From NCBI GenBank assembly GCA_044351265.1, contig JBILGC010000001.1:124001-188000 (forward strand): 64,000 bases of DNA, read 5' to 3'. The notes below the pieces were generated by a model. It was not told the DNA's origin, made no database searches, and worked only from the letters and a program-made list of their open reading frames with translations. Shown one piece after another: positions 27,047-35,460 of the stretch. Numbering within the stretch: the stretch's first letter is position 1; each line of letters begins with the position of its first letter. A program made the translations under genes and the position numbers. This DNA comes from JAJTFA01 sp044351265 (GTDB lineage Bacteria > Bacteroidota > Bacteroidia > UKL13-3).

Positions 27047-28330
27047 ATGAATATTTTAGTGATTGGATCAGGCGGGCGCGAACACGCTTTTGCCTATAAA
27101 ATGAAACAAAGTCCGCTTTGCAAAAAACTATTTATTATGCCGGGAAATTCGGGCACTGCAGAGCTTGGCATGAATGTGCCGCTGGAGCCGAATGATTTTA
27201 CAATGGTGGGTAAATTTTGCTTAGATAATGAAATTGGCCTTGTGGTAGTGGGCCCGGAAGAGCCGCTGGTAAAAGGTATTAAAAACCATTTTGATGCAGA
27301 TGACAAGTTAAAGCAAATACCTTTTGTAGGTCCTGATAAAACAGGTGCTCAATTAGAAGGCAGCAAGGATTTTAGCAAAGCATTTATGGCCAAATACCAT
27401 ATACCAACTGCAGCTTACCAAACTTTTACCGCAGAAAATATCCAGGAAGGATTAAAGTATGTTCAAGCACATTCCCTGCCTGTGGTACTTAAGGCAGATG
27501 GGCTTGCAGCAGGCAAAGGTGTGCTTATTTGTGAGTCGCATGCAGAAGCCACAGCCGAACTGGAAGCGATGATTAATAATGGCAAGTTTGGTGCATCAGG
27601 AAGCAAAGTGGTGGTAGAAGAGTTTTTAAAAGGAATAGAGCTTTCTGTTTTTGTGCTAACAGACGGGCATTCTTATAAAGTATTGCCTGAGGCAAAAGAC
27701 TATAAGCGCATTGGTGAAGGCGATACCGGATTAAATACCGGTGGCATGGGCGCCATATCTCCGGTTCCTTTTGCCGATGGTGCTTTTATGAATAAAGTAG
27801 AAGAGCGCATCATTAAACCTACCATGAATGGATTAAAGGCTGAAGGAATATCCTATACCGGTTTTATTTTTATTGGCCTGATGAGTGTAAACGGAGAGCC
27901 CTATGTAATAGAATACAACTGCCGCATGGGAGATCCTGAAACAGAAGTGGTGCTGCCCAGAATAACCTCAGATTTTGCTTCGCTAATGCTGGCAACAGGA
28001 GAAGGAAAACTAAACGAAGCCACACTTGAAATTACCGCACAACATGCTGCAACCATTATGCTGGTTTCAGGTGGTTACCCAGGCGAATATGAAAAAGGGA
28101 AAATAATTACCGGAACAGAAGCTGTTAAAAGTAGTCTGGTATTTCATGCCGGCACGGCAAGAGATGAGCAAGGCCAATTGGTTACAAAAGGAGGAAGAGT
28201 TATTGCCATTACTTCCCTTGCTTCAAATATAGAAGATGCCCTTTTACAGAGCAAACAAAATGCTTATGGTATTTCTTTTGAAGGCAAGTACTATAGAACA
28301 GATATAGGGTATGAATTTATAAAAAACTAA
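27047..28330 (+). CDS. purD: Phosphoribosylamine-glycine ligase
   Basis: A 427-aa ATP-grasp enzyme for the second step of purine synthesis: phosphoribosylamine plus glycine plus ATP gives GAR. It shows the PurD N-terminus MNILVIGSGGREHAFAYKM, the conserved VVVGPEEPLVKG, the ATP-grasp glycine loop LKADGLAAGKGVLI and the late YNCRMGDPETEVV. Length is normal. It stands between the MsbA-like gene and the nucleosidase/radical-SAM pair (37-bp gap), so it may drive their transcription. Confidence 0.97.
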   Translation: MNILVIGSGGREHAFAYKMKQSPLCKKLFIMPGNSGTAELGMNVPLEPNDFTMVGKFCLDNEIGLVVVGPEEPLVKGIKNHFDADDKLKQIPFVGPDKTGAQLEGSKDFSKAFMAKYHIPTAAYQTFTAENIQEGLKYVQAHSLPVVLKADGLAAGKGVLICESHAEATAELEAMINNGKFGASGSKVVVEEFLKGIELSVFVLTDGHSYKVLPEAKDYKRIGEGDTGLNTGGMGAISPVPFADGAFMNKVEERIIKPTMNGLKAEGISYTGFIFIGLMSVNGEPYVIEYNCRMGDPETEVVLPRITSDFASLMLATGEGKLNEATLEITAQHAATIMLVSGGYPGEYEKGKIITGTEAVKSSLVFHAGTARDEQGQLVTKGGRVIAITSLASNIEDALLQSKQNAYGISFEGKYYRTDIGYEFIKN

Positions 28331-28367
28331 GCATCAGATCTAGATAAACTCATTTCATCTTTGATAC

Positions 28368-29189
28368 ATGCGCACCATTCTTTGTTTTGCCTGGCCTTTA
28401 GAAGCCAAACCCTGGCTTGAAAAAGCAACATGTATGTTGCGTTATCAGGTAAAGCACGTGCGCTATTACGAAGGATCAGATTATGATGTGTTGATTGCGG
28501 GTATGGGCAAATATCAACTACCCGCTGCCATAGGCTGGATTCAGGGTTTGCTGCCACATGAAAAAATTTGGTGGAATATTGGTATAGCCGGTGGGCCGCA
28601 TAATGCATTGCACCAATGGTTTCAAATTACTGCTGTTAAAAGCGAATGGTCTGGCGACACCTTTTATCCGGATATGGCTTCAACACCTGTATTGCCTATT
28701 GCAACATTGAAAACGTTTGATAAGCCTGCATCAGCTGAAATGATAACTGCTGAAGGTAGCCTGGCAGACATGGAAGGTTTTACTTTTTGTAAAGCTGCAC
28801 ATTTGTTTGCATCAACAAGTCAAATACAATTGCTAAAATGGGTGAGCGATACAGGTATAGAAAATTATGATAAAAACAATTGGCAAAAAACATATGCAAC
28901 ATCAATTGATGCACCACTGCAGATTGTGCTGGACTATCAGGAAAAAATTGAATCCATTCAGGCGGCATACAAACCTGATATCAGCAAATATTTACAACCC
29001 ATATTGAAGAAACTAAACCCAACATTTAGCCAGCAGGTTATGATTAAAGATGCGCTTTATTTTGCAAGTCAATATCATAACGAAGCGCATATAGAAAAGT
29101 TGATTGCTGCCATTCCGCATCATTTAAAGCAAAAGAAAGATAAGAGCAGTGCACTTCTACAATTGCTTAATGAACTGAAAGATGTTTAA
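28368..29189 (+). CDS. Nucleoside phosphorylase/nucleosidase-fold protein (MTAN-like)
   Basis: A 273-aa protein with the purine nucleosidase/phosphorylase fold: VLIAGMGKYQLPAAIG near 41, IWWNIGIAGGPH near 67-78, the ribose-binding pair DMEGF (M135-E136) and a catalytic-site-like VSD (D161) aligned with the Asp of 5'-methylthioadenosine/SAH nucleosidase. The C-terminal ~70 residues are an extra helical extension. MTAN enzymes cleave adenine from MTA, SAH and also 5'-deoxyadenosine, the by-product of radical SAM enzymes. The gene overlaps the radical SAM gene by 8 bp, so that activity would fit its neighbour, but this is inference. Confidence 0.72.
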   Translation: MRTILCFAWPLEAKPWLEKATCMLRYQVKHVRYYEGSDYDVLIAGMGKYQLPAAIGWIQGLLPHEKIWWNIGIAGGPHNALHQWFQITAVKSEWSGDTFYPDMASTPVLPIATLKTFDKPASAEMITAEGSLADMEGFTFCKAAHLFASTSQIQLLKWVSDTGIENYDKNNWQKTYATSIDAPLQIVLDYQEKIESIQAAYKPDISKYLQPILKKLNPTFSQQVMIKDALYFASQYHNEAHIEKLIAAIPHHLKQKKDKSSALLQLLNELKDV

Positions 29190-30171
29190 TGCTTTTGTAT
29201 ATATCGAAGAAGATATTCTCACGCATCCCGGCACATTGCAAATACTAAGCAAATTGGGAAATCCGCAAGTGATGCCAATTAAGCACTATAAAGATGTGTT
29301 TAACCAATCCGGCAGTGATTGGCGTTTGCAAAAGGGGGCACAAAAAATTATTCTGGCATCACGCAAAAGCAACTTTTATTATGAGGGTTCTGATATTACC
29401 CCAGCTTTCGGTTTCAAGTACTTTTACTACAATACGCTTGCGTTAAATTGTATTTATGATTGTGATTATTGCTACCTGCAAGGCATGTTCTCTTCAGCAC
29501 ATATGGTGCTGTTTGTAAACAACCAAGATTTCATGGAACAGACAAAAGTGCTGTTGCAGCAAATACAGGAACCGGTTTATCTGGCTCTTTCATATGACAC
29601 GGATTTGCTTGCCATTGAGCATTGGTATCCATACTGCAAGGAGTGGATTGCATTTGCATCGGAGCAAAATAATCTTACCATAGAAATCAGAACCAAGAGT
29701 GTAAATGCAAAAGCGCTTCAGCACATTAAACCAATTGACAATGTAATTCTGGCATGGACACTCTCTCCCCAAGAAGTAATTACCCTGCATGAGCCCAAAA
29801 ATCCTTCTGCCCATAGCAGGATTATGGCCATTAAAAAGGCAGTTAAACAAGGTTGGCGGGTGCGCATATGCTTTGACCCGATTTTGCATATACCAAATGC
29901 TGTTGCGGCATACACCAAATTGGTAGATGAACTGGCTGCCAAAATAAATCTAAATACAATTGACTCGTTTAGTTTGGGCGTTTTCAGAATGAATCATGAA
30001 TTTTTAAAACGTATGCAACACGAGCGAAAAGACAGTGCGTTGCTTTTTCATCCTTTTGAAAAAATCGATGAAACGGTTTCTTACACTCCGCACGTAAAAC
30101 AAAAGTTAATTGAAACAGTGTCTAATCGTATTGTTTATTATGAGCCAAAAGCATCAATAGCCATACTTTAG
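29182..30171 (+). CDS. Spore photoproduct lyase-like radical SAM protein
   Basis: A 329-aa radical SAM protein of the SPL family. The N-terminal strand NAFVYIEEDILTHP, the CxxxCxxC cluster motif NCIYDCDYCYLQG (C90, C94, C97) and the family YLQG motif match SPL. SPL repairs the thymine dimer of UV-treated spores; this organism shows no sign of sporulation. In B. subtilis SPL the hydrogen donor Cys141 lies in CTSD. The corresponding stretch here is SYDTD (137-141), putting Tyr138 in place of the cysteine. The chemistry or substrate may differ. The upstream nucleosidase-like gene overlaps by 8 bp. Confidence 0.83.
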   Translation: MFNAFVYIEEDILTHPGTLQILSKLGNPQVMPIKHYKDVFNQSGSDWRLQKGAQKIILASRKSNFYYEGSDITPAFGFKYFYYNTLALNCIYDCDYCYLQGMFSSAHMVLFVNNQDFMEQTKVLLQQIQEPVYLALSYDTDLLAIEHWYPYCKEWIAFASEQNNLTIEIRTKSVNAKALQHIKPIDNVILAWTLSPQEVITLHEPKNPSAHSRIMAIKKAVKQGWRVRICFDPILHIPNAVAAYTKLVDELAAKINLNTIDSFSLGVFRMNHEFLKRMQHERKDSALLFHPFEKIDETVSYTPHVKQKLIETVSNRIVYYEPKASIAIL

Positions 30172-30193
30172 TCGTGCCTTTATTTATAGCCAT

Positions 30194-31072
30194 TTATTTC
30201 AGGGTATAGTTTTTATATTCAAACAGCCTAACTCCGGTTAATTGCTCAATCGTTTTTAGTATTTTTTCTTTAACAGATAATTTCTTTTTGTTGCTATCCC
30301 AATCAAAGTGCCAATTCATTCGTTTCAGCCGTTCATTCATTACCTGGGGATGTGTTCCGGTAAATTTCTTTAAGGAGTCAATAGCGGAGTAATCAAATGC
30401 ATCGGCTTGGGTAACATTTTTTTTAACCCATTCATCATCATGCCACATTTTATGAAAACTTTTCTGTTTTTCCTGTTGTGAGCGTGGGTCTTTTACCCAG
30501 CCATAATGATACACTTTTGCCGCAATGGCTTTAACCTTCAGCTTTCGGCCGTTTATTCTAAACCCTTGCGCATCGCGGTAACTATTTATACTTTTGTTGT
30601 TACGTATAATGCGCACTTCATTCCTGTACCATTTGCGTGAATCTCCTACAAAATCATAGCTGCCATAAAAATGCACATAGCCAAATAACACTCCTTCAAC
30701 CGCCTTATCATCCTTAAACTGTTTGCATGCTGCAATAATTGTATGGTGGTATTGCTCATGCACTACTTCATCACCTTGCAAATAAAAGCACCAGTCGGCT
30801 TTAGGGTTAATAACCGCAAGGGCTTTATCGGTTTCAACTGCCAGCACCCTTCCGCCTTCGCGTAAACTGTCGTCCCACACGGTTTCAATTATTTTTATTT
30901 TAGGAGATCGGATAGATTGAATAAGGCCTAACGTATCATCCTCACTCTTACCAACTGCAACAATATATTCATCAACAACAGGGAGTATACTCAGTATGGA
31001 TTCCACAATGGGATAATCATACTTTATGGCGTTTCGCACAATGGTAAACCCGCTGATAAAAGGCTTGCTCAT
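30194..31072 (-). CDS. Family 2-like glycosyltransferase
   Basis: A 292-aa protein beginning SKPFISGFTIVRNA, a first strand shared with stand-alone Bacteroidota family 2 glycosyltransferases. The catalytic Asp-rich region is less canonical: VAVGKSEDDT replaces the usual DDGS, and WCFYLQGDEVVHEQ supplies the DxD-like acid pair (GDE). A conserved YHYGWVKDP motif follows. The frame is open nine codons further upstream (to 31099), but the start at 31072 fits the family. It lies apart from the main glycan locus, convergent with the SPL-like gene and divergent from feoA. Substrate unknown. Confidence 0.75.
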   Translation of the reverse strand: MSKPFISGFTIVRNAIKYDYPIVESILSILPVVDEYIVAVGKSEDDTLGLIQSIRSPKIKIIETVWDDSLREGGRVLAVETDKALAVINPKADWCFYLQGDEVVHEQYHHTIIAACKQFKDDKAVEGVLFGYVHFYGSYDFVGDSRKWYRNEVRIIRNNKSINSYRDAQGFRINGRKLKVKAIAAKVYHYGWVKDPRSQQEKQKSFHKMWHDDEWVKKNVTQADAFDYSAIDSLKKFTGTHPQVMNERLKRMNWHFDWDSNKKKLSVKEKILKTIEQLTGVRLFEYKNYTLK

Positions 31073-31124
31073 GCTGCTAATAACGCTCATTTTCATCAAT
31101 TATTCATCAACCGGAAAAATCCTT

Positions 31125-31132
31125 TACCTTCG
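31125..31132 (+). promoter_or_regulatory. Candidate -7 element for feoAB
   Basis: TACCTTCG, matching TAnnTTTG at seven of eight positions, lies 49 bp before the feoA start in the divergent gap. No Fur-like palindrome or clear -33 TTTG was found. Confidence 0.35.
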
Positions 31133-31180
31133 CAGCCTTAACTGCAAAAGCTATACAGGCATTTTTTTACAGCACAACGA

Positions 31181-31402
31181 ATGAAGTTATCTGAATTGCA
31201 ATTTGGCCAAACCGCTGTGGTGATAAACGTGATGGGCGAAGACCTTTCGCTTAAACTTTTTGAAATGGGATTGCTGCCCGGTGAAGAAGTGGCTCTGGAA
31301 AACATAGCTCCCTTTGGTGACCCCATAGCCATTCGTGTGGGCGAATACAAAATGTGCCTGCGCCTGGATGATGCGGAAAATATTGAAATTAAACAGCATT
31401 AA
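31181..31402 (+). CDS. feoA: Ferrous iron transport protein A
   Basis: A 73-aa SH3-like protein of the FeoA family: LSELQFGQTAVV at the start and the LFEMGLLPGEEVALE motif in the middle. FeoA binds or regulates the cytoplasmic GTPase of FeoB in the Fe2+ uptake system. It is normal for a stand-alone FeoA and is separated by two bases from feoB, giving a translationally linked pair. Confidence 0.93.
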   Translation: MKLSELQFGQTAVVINVMGEDLSLKLFEMGLLPGEEVALENIAPFGDPIAIRVGEYKMCLRLDDAENIEIKQH

Positions 31403-31404
31403 AA

Positions 31405-33513
31405 GTGAAGCAGGAAATTACAGTGGCATTGGTAGGCAACCCCAACAGTGGCAAAACATCCTTGTTTAATGCCCTCACCGGTCTTAACCAGAAAGTAAGC
31501 AATTTCCCGGGCACAACCGTTGATAAGAAAATTGGCTACACCAAACTTAATGCAGATACACGTGCCCAGATTATTGATTTGCCTGGAACCTATAGCCTAT
31601 ACCCTAAATCAGCTGATGAACTGGTAACTTATGAAATTCTGCGTAATAAAGCAGAAACAGATTTTCCGGACCTTGTGCTTTTTATTGCCGATGCTTCTAA
31701 CCTTAAACGCAACCTGCTGCTGCTTACTCAGGTGGCAGATTTAGGTGTACCGGTAATACTTGCCCTGAACATGACAGATATTGCAGAGCGTAGGGGCATT
31801 TTTTATGATATTCAATTATTATCAGAAGCTTTGCAGGTGCCTGTGATACCAATTAATGCAAGGCAAAGAAAAGGCATAGCGGAATTAAAGGCGCACTTGC
31901 TAAGTGAGAAGAGTTACAGGAAACACACCTATTTTTCTTTAAGCGAAGTAAACGAACTGTTGCTAAACGAGCTGTGTGAAATAACCGATAAAAGAAACCC
32001 TTATGCTGCACTTCAATATGCCATCAATGCATCGGTATTGCTAAATACCAAAGCCAGACAGATGAGGGCATGTTTTGAGAAATTTGTTTTTGATGCAAGG
32101 GCTTTTCAGGAAAAGGAAATCTTGGCTCGCTATCGTATTATTGATGATGCAGTGCGCAAAAGCCGCAGGGAAAAAGCGAATAGCAAGCTCAAATCAATAA
32201 CTGCGCAGGCAGATAAAATACTTACGCATCGTATTTGGGGTATTGCCATATTTTTAGGGTTACTATTTTTGGTTTTTCAGGCTATTTTTTCCTGGAGTAC
32301 TTACCCAATGGATTGGGTTGAAAAAGGCTTTTTAATCTCCTCTCAATGGGTGGAAGATACACTGCCCGCAGGTGTGCTTAATGATTTGCTGGTGCATGGC
32401 ATACTAGCCGGCCTTAGCGGGGTAATGGTGTTTTTGCCTCAAATCATTATTCTATTTGCTTTTATTGCCATACTCGAAGATGTGGGCTACATGGCACGAG
32501 TGGGTTTTATTATGGATCGCATTATGCGGCCGTTTGGCATGAACGGAAAATCCGTTGTACCACTTATTAGCGGCATGGCTTGCGCTGTTCCTAGCATCAT
32601 GGCCTCTCGCAATATAGAAAACAAAAAAGAACGACTGATAACCATTTTGGTTACCCCTTTGATGAGTTGCTCTGCACGTTTGCCTGTTTACACCTTGTTA
32701 ATTGCCATGCTCGTGCCGGAGGAAGCCAAATGGGGCCCATTTAACCTCCATGGCATTGTTATGATGCTAATGTACCTTGTTGGTTTTGGTGCAGCATTGT
32801 TTAGTGCCTTTTTATTTAAGCAGTTTATTAAGTCAGAAACTAAAAATTATTTCATGATGGAACTGCCGGGCTATAAACTGCCGCTGGCAGGCAATATTCT
32901 AATAACACTATTTGATAAAGGCAAGGCATTTGTTTGGGGCGCGGGCAAAATTATTGTAGCGGTTTCTGTTATTCTGTGGGCACTAGCCTCTTTCGGACCA
33001 AGAGAAGATATGCGTGCCGTGGAAGCCAAGTATTTGCAAATGGCCATGGATACAGGCTCAGGTAAAACAGTTGAAGAACTTGCAGCCATGAAAGATGCCG
33101 AAAAACTGGAGGTTTCTTATGCTGGGGTTTTTGGAAAGTGGATTGAGCCTGTAATAAAACCGCTTGGTTTCGACTGGAAAATTGGCATTGCCCTTATTAC
33201 CTCGTTGGCAGCCAGAGAGGTTTTTGTTGGCACCATGAGTACCATTTACAGCGTAGGCGGTGATATTGAAGACTTGAATAATATCCGCGCAAAAATGGGA
33301 AGTGAAGTTGATAATCAGACGGGTAAGCCCAAATATTCCCTTGCAACAGTTTGGTCGCTGATGATATTTTATGCCTTTGCCCTACAGTGCATGAGCACCA
33401 TATCAGTGGTGCAAAACGAAACACGCAGCTGGAAGTGGGCTTCCATTCAGTTTGTGTATATGACAGCTCTGGCTTATTTAAGCAGCTTGGCTGTTTTTCA
33501 CCTGTTTAGCTAA
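31405..33513 (+). CDS. feoB: Ferrous iron transporter FeoB
   Basis: A 702-aa Fe2+ transporter. The N-terminal G domain has G1 GNPNSGKTS (11-19), switch region FPGTTVDKK, G3 DLPGTY and G4 NMTD. A helical guanine-dissociation-inhibitor region follows, and then the membrane domain from about residue 275 with paired gate motifs including SGMACAVPSIMASR. Two late Cys residues lie in CAVPS and SCSAR. The start is a GTG two bases after feoA stops. The pair imports reduced iron across the inner membrane. Confidence 0.97.
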   Translation: MKQEITVALVGNPNSGKTSLFNALTGLNQKVSNFPGTTVDKKIGYTKLNADTRAQIIDLPGTYSLYPKSADELVTYEILRNKAETDFPDLVLFIADASNLKRNLLLLTQVADLGVPVILALNMTDIAERRGIFYDIQLLSEALQVPVIPINARQRKGIAELKAHLLSEKSYRKHTYFSLSEVNELLLNELCEITDKRNPYAALQYAINASVLLNTKARQMRACFEKFVFDARAFQEKEILARYRIIDDAVRKSRREKANSKLKSITAQADKILTHRIWGIAIFLGLLFLVFQAIFSWSTYPMDWVEKGFLISSQWVEDTLPAGVLNDLLVHGILAGLSGVMVFLPQIIILFAFIAILEDVGYMARVGFIMDRIMRPFGMNGKSVVPLISGMACAVPSIMASRNIENKKERLITILVTPLMSCSARLPVYTLLIAMLVPEEAKWGPFNLHGIVMMLMYLVGFGAALFSAFLFKQFIKSETKNYFMMELPGYKLPLAGNILITLFDKGKAFVWGAGKIIVAVSVILWALASFGPREDMRAVEAKYLQMAMDTGSGKTVEELAAMKDAEKLEVSYAGVFGKWIEPVIKPLGFDWKIGIALITSLAAREVFVGTMSTIYSVGGDIEDLNNIRAKMGSEVDNQTGKPKYSLATVWSLMIFYAFALQCMSTISVVQNETRSWKWASIQFVYMTALAYLSSLAVFHLFS

Positions 33514-33618
33514 GCATCGCATATTTTTGGAGTAGGTGCAATTTTTACCGCTGCCAGGCGTTTATATAAGAAATCTAAAAATCAGTTGCCGTTTAATGAA
33601 AATCTTTTATATTTCCCC

Positions 33619-33626
33619 TAAATTTG
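33619..33626 (+). promoter_or_regulatory. Candidate promoter -7 element for rpoD
   Basis: TAAATTTG is an exact match to TAnnTTTG, 35 bp before the rpoD ATG. Upstream, TTTA at 33592-33595 (23-bp spacer) or TTG at 33586-33588 could serve as the -33 element. Confidence 0.45.
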
Positions 33627-33661
33627 CAACCCTTTAGAATAGAAGAGGCGATTAATACAAT

Positions 33662-34525
33662 ATGAGACAGCTTAAAATATCAAAACAATTTACCAACCGC
33701 GAAAGCAAATCGCTTGATAAATACCTGAACGAAATTTCCAAAGTTCCAATGATTGATGCACAGGAAGAAGTGGAACTAGCGCGCAGGATACGCGAAGGCG
33801 ATCAGGTGGCTTTGGAGCGTTTGGTAAATGCCAATCTGCGTTTCGTGGTTTCGGTATCAAAACAATATCAGAATCAAGGTTTAACATTGGGCGATTTAAT
33901 TAACGAAGGCAATTTAGGCCTTATAAAAGCAGCAAAGAGATTTGATGAAACCCGTGGTTTTAAATTTATTTCCTATGCCGTTTGGTGGATTCGTCAATCC
34001 ATTCTTCAGGCTTTGGCCGATCAAAGCCGTATTGTACGATTGCCTTTAAATAAAGTAGGGTCTATTGGACGTATAGGTAGTGTGGCTGCTAAGTTAGAGC
34101 AGCGCTTAGAGCGTGAACCAACGGTAGAAGAGATTGCTGTTGAAATGGATTTGCCTTTACAGGAGGTAGAAAATGCCTTGCGTTCAACAGGTCGCCACTT
34201 ATCTATTGATGCACCTTTAACCGATGGCGAAGACAATACCCTATTGGGTATTTTGGATAGCAATGATGAGCCGCGTCCTGACGTGCAGTTAATTAATGAG
34301 TCGTTACAAAAAGAAATTAACCGTGTTATTTCTACCCTCTCTGAAAAAGAAAGAGATGTTTTGAAATACTATTATGGTTTAGATGGTGGTCCGGCTCATA
34401 CATTAGAAGATATCAGTGAGAAAATTGGCTTGACACGTGAGCGTGTACGCCAAATAAAAGAAAAGGCGCTGAGAAGGTTGCGTAAATCATCAAAGAGTAA
34501 AATATTAAAAGCGTATTTGGGTTAA
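33662..34525 (+). CDS. rpoD: Primary RNA polymerase sigma factor (short Bacteroidota form)
   Basis: A 287-aa sigma-70 that recruits RNA polymerase to housekeeping promoters. Region 1.2/2 starts KSLDKYLNEISKVPMI, region 2.1-2.4 includes EGNLGLIKAAKRFDETRGF and YAVWWIRQSILQAL, region 3 includes EREPTVEEIA, and the region 4 helix-turn-helix is LEDISEKIGLTRERVRQIKEKALRRL. It lacks sigma region 1.1, as expected for Bacteroidota. This sigma is known to read TTTG/TAnnTTTG promoters instead of TTGACA/TATAAT. A terminator follows. Confidence 0.96.
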   Translation: MRQLKISKQFTNRESKSLDKYLNEISKVPMIDAQEEVELARRIREGDQVALERLVNANLRFVVSVSKQYQNQGLTLGDLINEGNLGLIKAAKRFDETRGFKFISYAVWWIRQSILQALADQSRIVRLPLNKVGSIGRIGSVAAKLEQRLEREPTVEEIAVEMDLPLQEVENALRSTGRHLSIDAPLTDGEDNTLLGILDSNDEPRPDVQLINESLQKEINRVISTLSEKERDVLKYYYGLDGGPAHTLEDISEKIGLTRERVRQIKEKALRRLRKSSKSKILKAYLG

Positions 34526-34548
34526 TACATCCTGCGCAAATGGTTGAA

Positions 34549-34576
34549 ACATCTGTCGATTGACTTCGGCAGATGT
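34549..34576 (+). terminator. Intrinsic terminator of rpoD
   Basis: An 11-bp stem (ACATCTGTCGA against TTCGGCAGATGT, one G-U pair, 6-nt loop) is followed by a T-rich run. It ends the sigma-factor transcript. Its loop also carries the TTG proposed as the -33 element of the downstream rhomboid promoter. Confidence 0.75.
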
Positions 34577-34588
34577 TTTTTATTTTTG
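34560..34588 (+). promoter_or_regulatory. Candidate promoter of the tandem rhomboid genes
   Basis: TTG at 34560-34562, an 18-bp spacer and TATTTTTG at 34581-34588, a perfect TAnnTTTG match. The promoter overlaps the rpoD terminator stem-loop, and the first rhomboid gene starts 30 bp downstream. Confidence 0.45.
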
Positions 34589-34618
34589 TAACATACAGGT
34601 CGCATAAAACAATATCAC

Positions 34619-35452
34619 ATGAGTAATCACAGATTGTCTGATTTTTCAATTTTACCTGCGGTGGTAAAAAACTTGCTCATCATAAACGGGCTTTGTTTTT
34701 TAGCCTATGTGGTGTTGGCCAATAGAGGCATTATAAACCTTAATGAAACGCTTGGCCTGTATTATCCTGAATCGAAATTTTTTAAACCCTATCAGCTCAT
34801 TACCCATGTGTTTATGCATGGTTCATTTATGCATTTATTTTTTAATATGTTTTCATTGTGGATGTTTGGCAATGTGCTTGAAAACTATTGGGGGCCAAAA
34901 CGTTTCTTCATTTATTATTTTGTTACGGCATTCGGTTCAGCAGCCTTGCATATTGGTGTAAATGCATTTGAGGTTATGCAAATAAAGCAGGCCATTGCCG
35001 GATATATTTCTTCTCCAGGATATGATACGTTTTTAGCACTTCAGGAAAAAATTGATCCTACATTAATTGATAATGACTATTTTCAATCGTTTATGCGAGA
35101 GTGGCAAACGCAGAAAGAGAATCCTCAACTTATACAAGGCTCAATAGAATTAACCGATGCAATGGTACAGCGTAAGGTTAATGTGCCTACGGTTGGCGCT
35201 TCGGGGGCTGTTTTTGGACTATTGCTCGCCTTTGGCATGTTATTTCCCAATACCCAGTTAATCATGTTATTCTTCCCTTTCCCCATTAAAGCCAAGTATT
35301 TTGTAATGATTTACGGTGCATTGGAATTATATCAGGGAGTAGCCAATAACCCTACAGATCATGTAGCTCACTTTGCACACTTAGGAGGTATGTTGTTTGG
35401 GTTTATCTTGATTAAAATATGGAATAAAACCAATAGGAATACATTTTATTAG
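34619..35452 (+). CDS. Rhomboid intramembrane serine protease (with large loop insertion)
   Basis: A 277-aa, roughly six-helix rhomboid with the active-site serine in VGASGAVFG (S195) and the histidine in HFAHLGG (H254). The early HVFMHGSFMHLFFNMFSLWMFG holds the conserved loop-1 and helix-2 residues. Between helix 3 and the serine helix there is a ~75-residue hydrophilic insertion (about 115-190) that most rhomboids lack; it may project into the periplasm or cytoplasm and bind substrate. It is followed by a second rhomboid gene 8 bp downstream. Confidence 0.9.
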   Translation: MSNHRLSDFSILPAVVKNLLIINGLCFLAYVVLANRGIINLNETLGLYYPESKFFKPYQLITHVFMHGSFMHLFFNMFSLWMFGNVLENYWGPKRFFIYYFVTAFGSAALHIGVNAFEVMQIKQAIAGYISSPGYDTFLALQEKIDPTLIDNDYFQSFMREWQTQKENPQLIQGSIELTDAMVQRKVNVPTVGASGAVFGLLLAFGMLFPNTQLIMLFFPFPIKAKYFVMIYGALELYQGVANNPTDHVAHFAHLGGMLFGFILIKIWNKTNRNTFY

Positions 35453-35460
35453 CGATTAAC

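Noticed and set aside
29182..30171. Evidence of sporulation
   Set aside because: The spore-photoproduct-lyase-like protein is the only hint. No other spore gene is present, the key cysteine appears to be missing, and all other genes indicate Bacteroidota.
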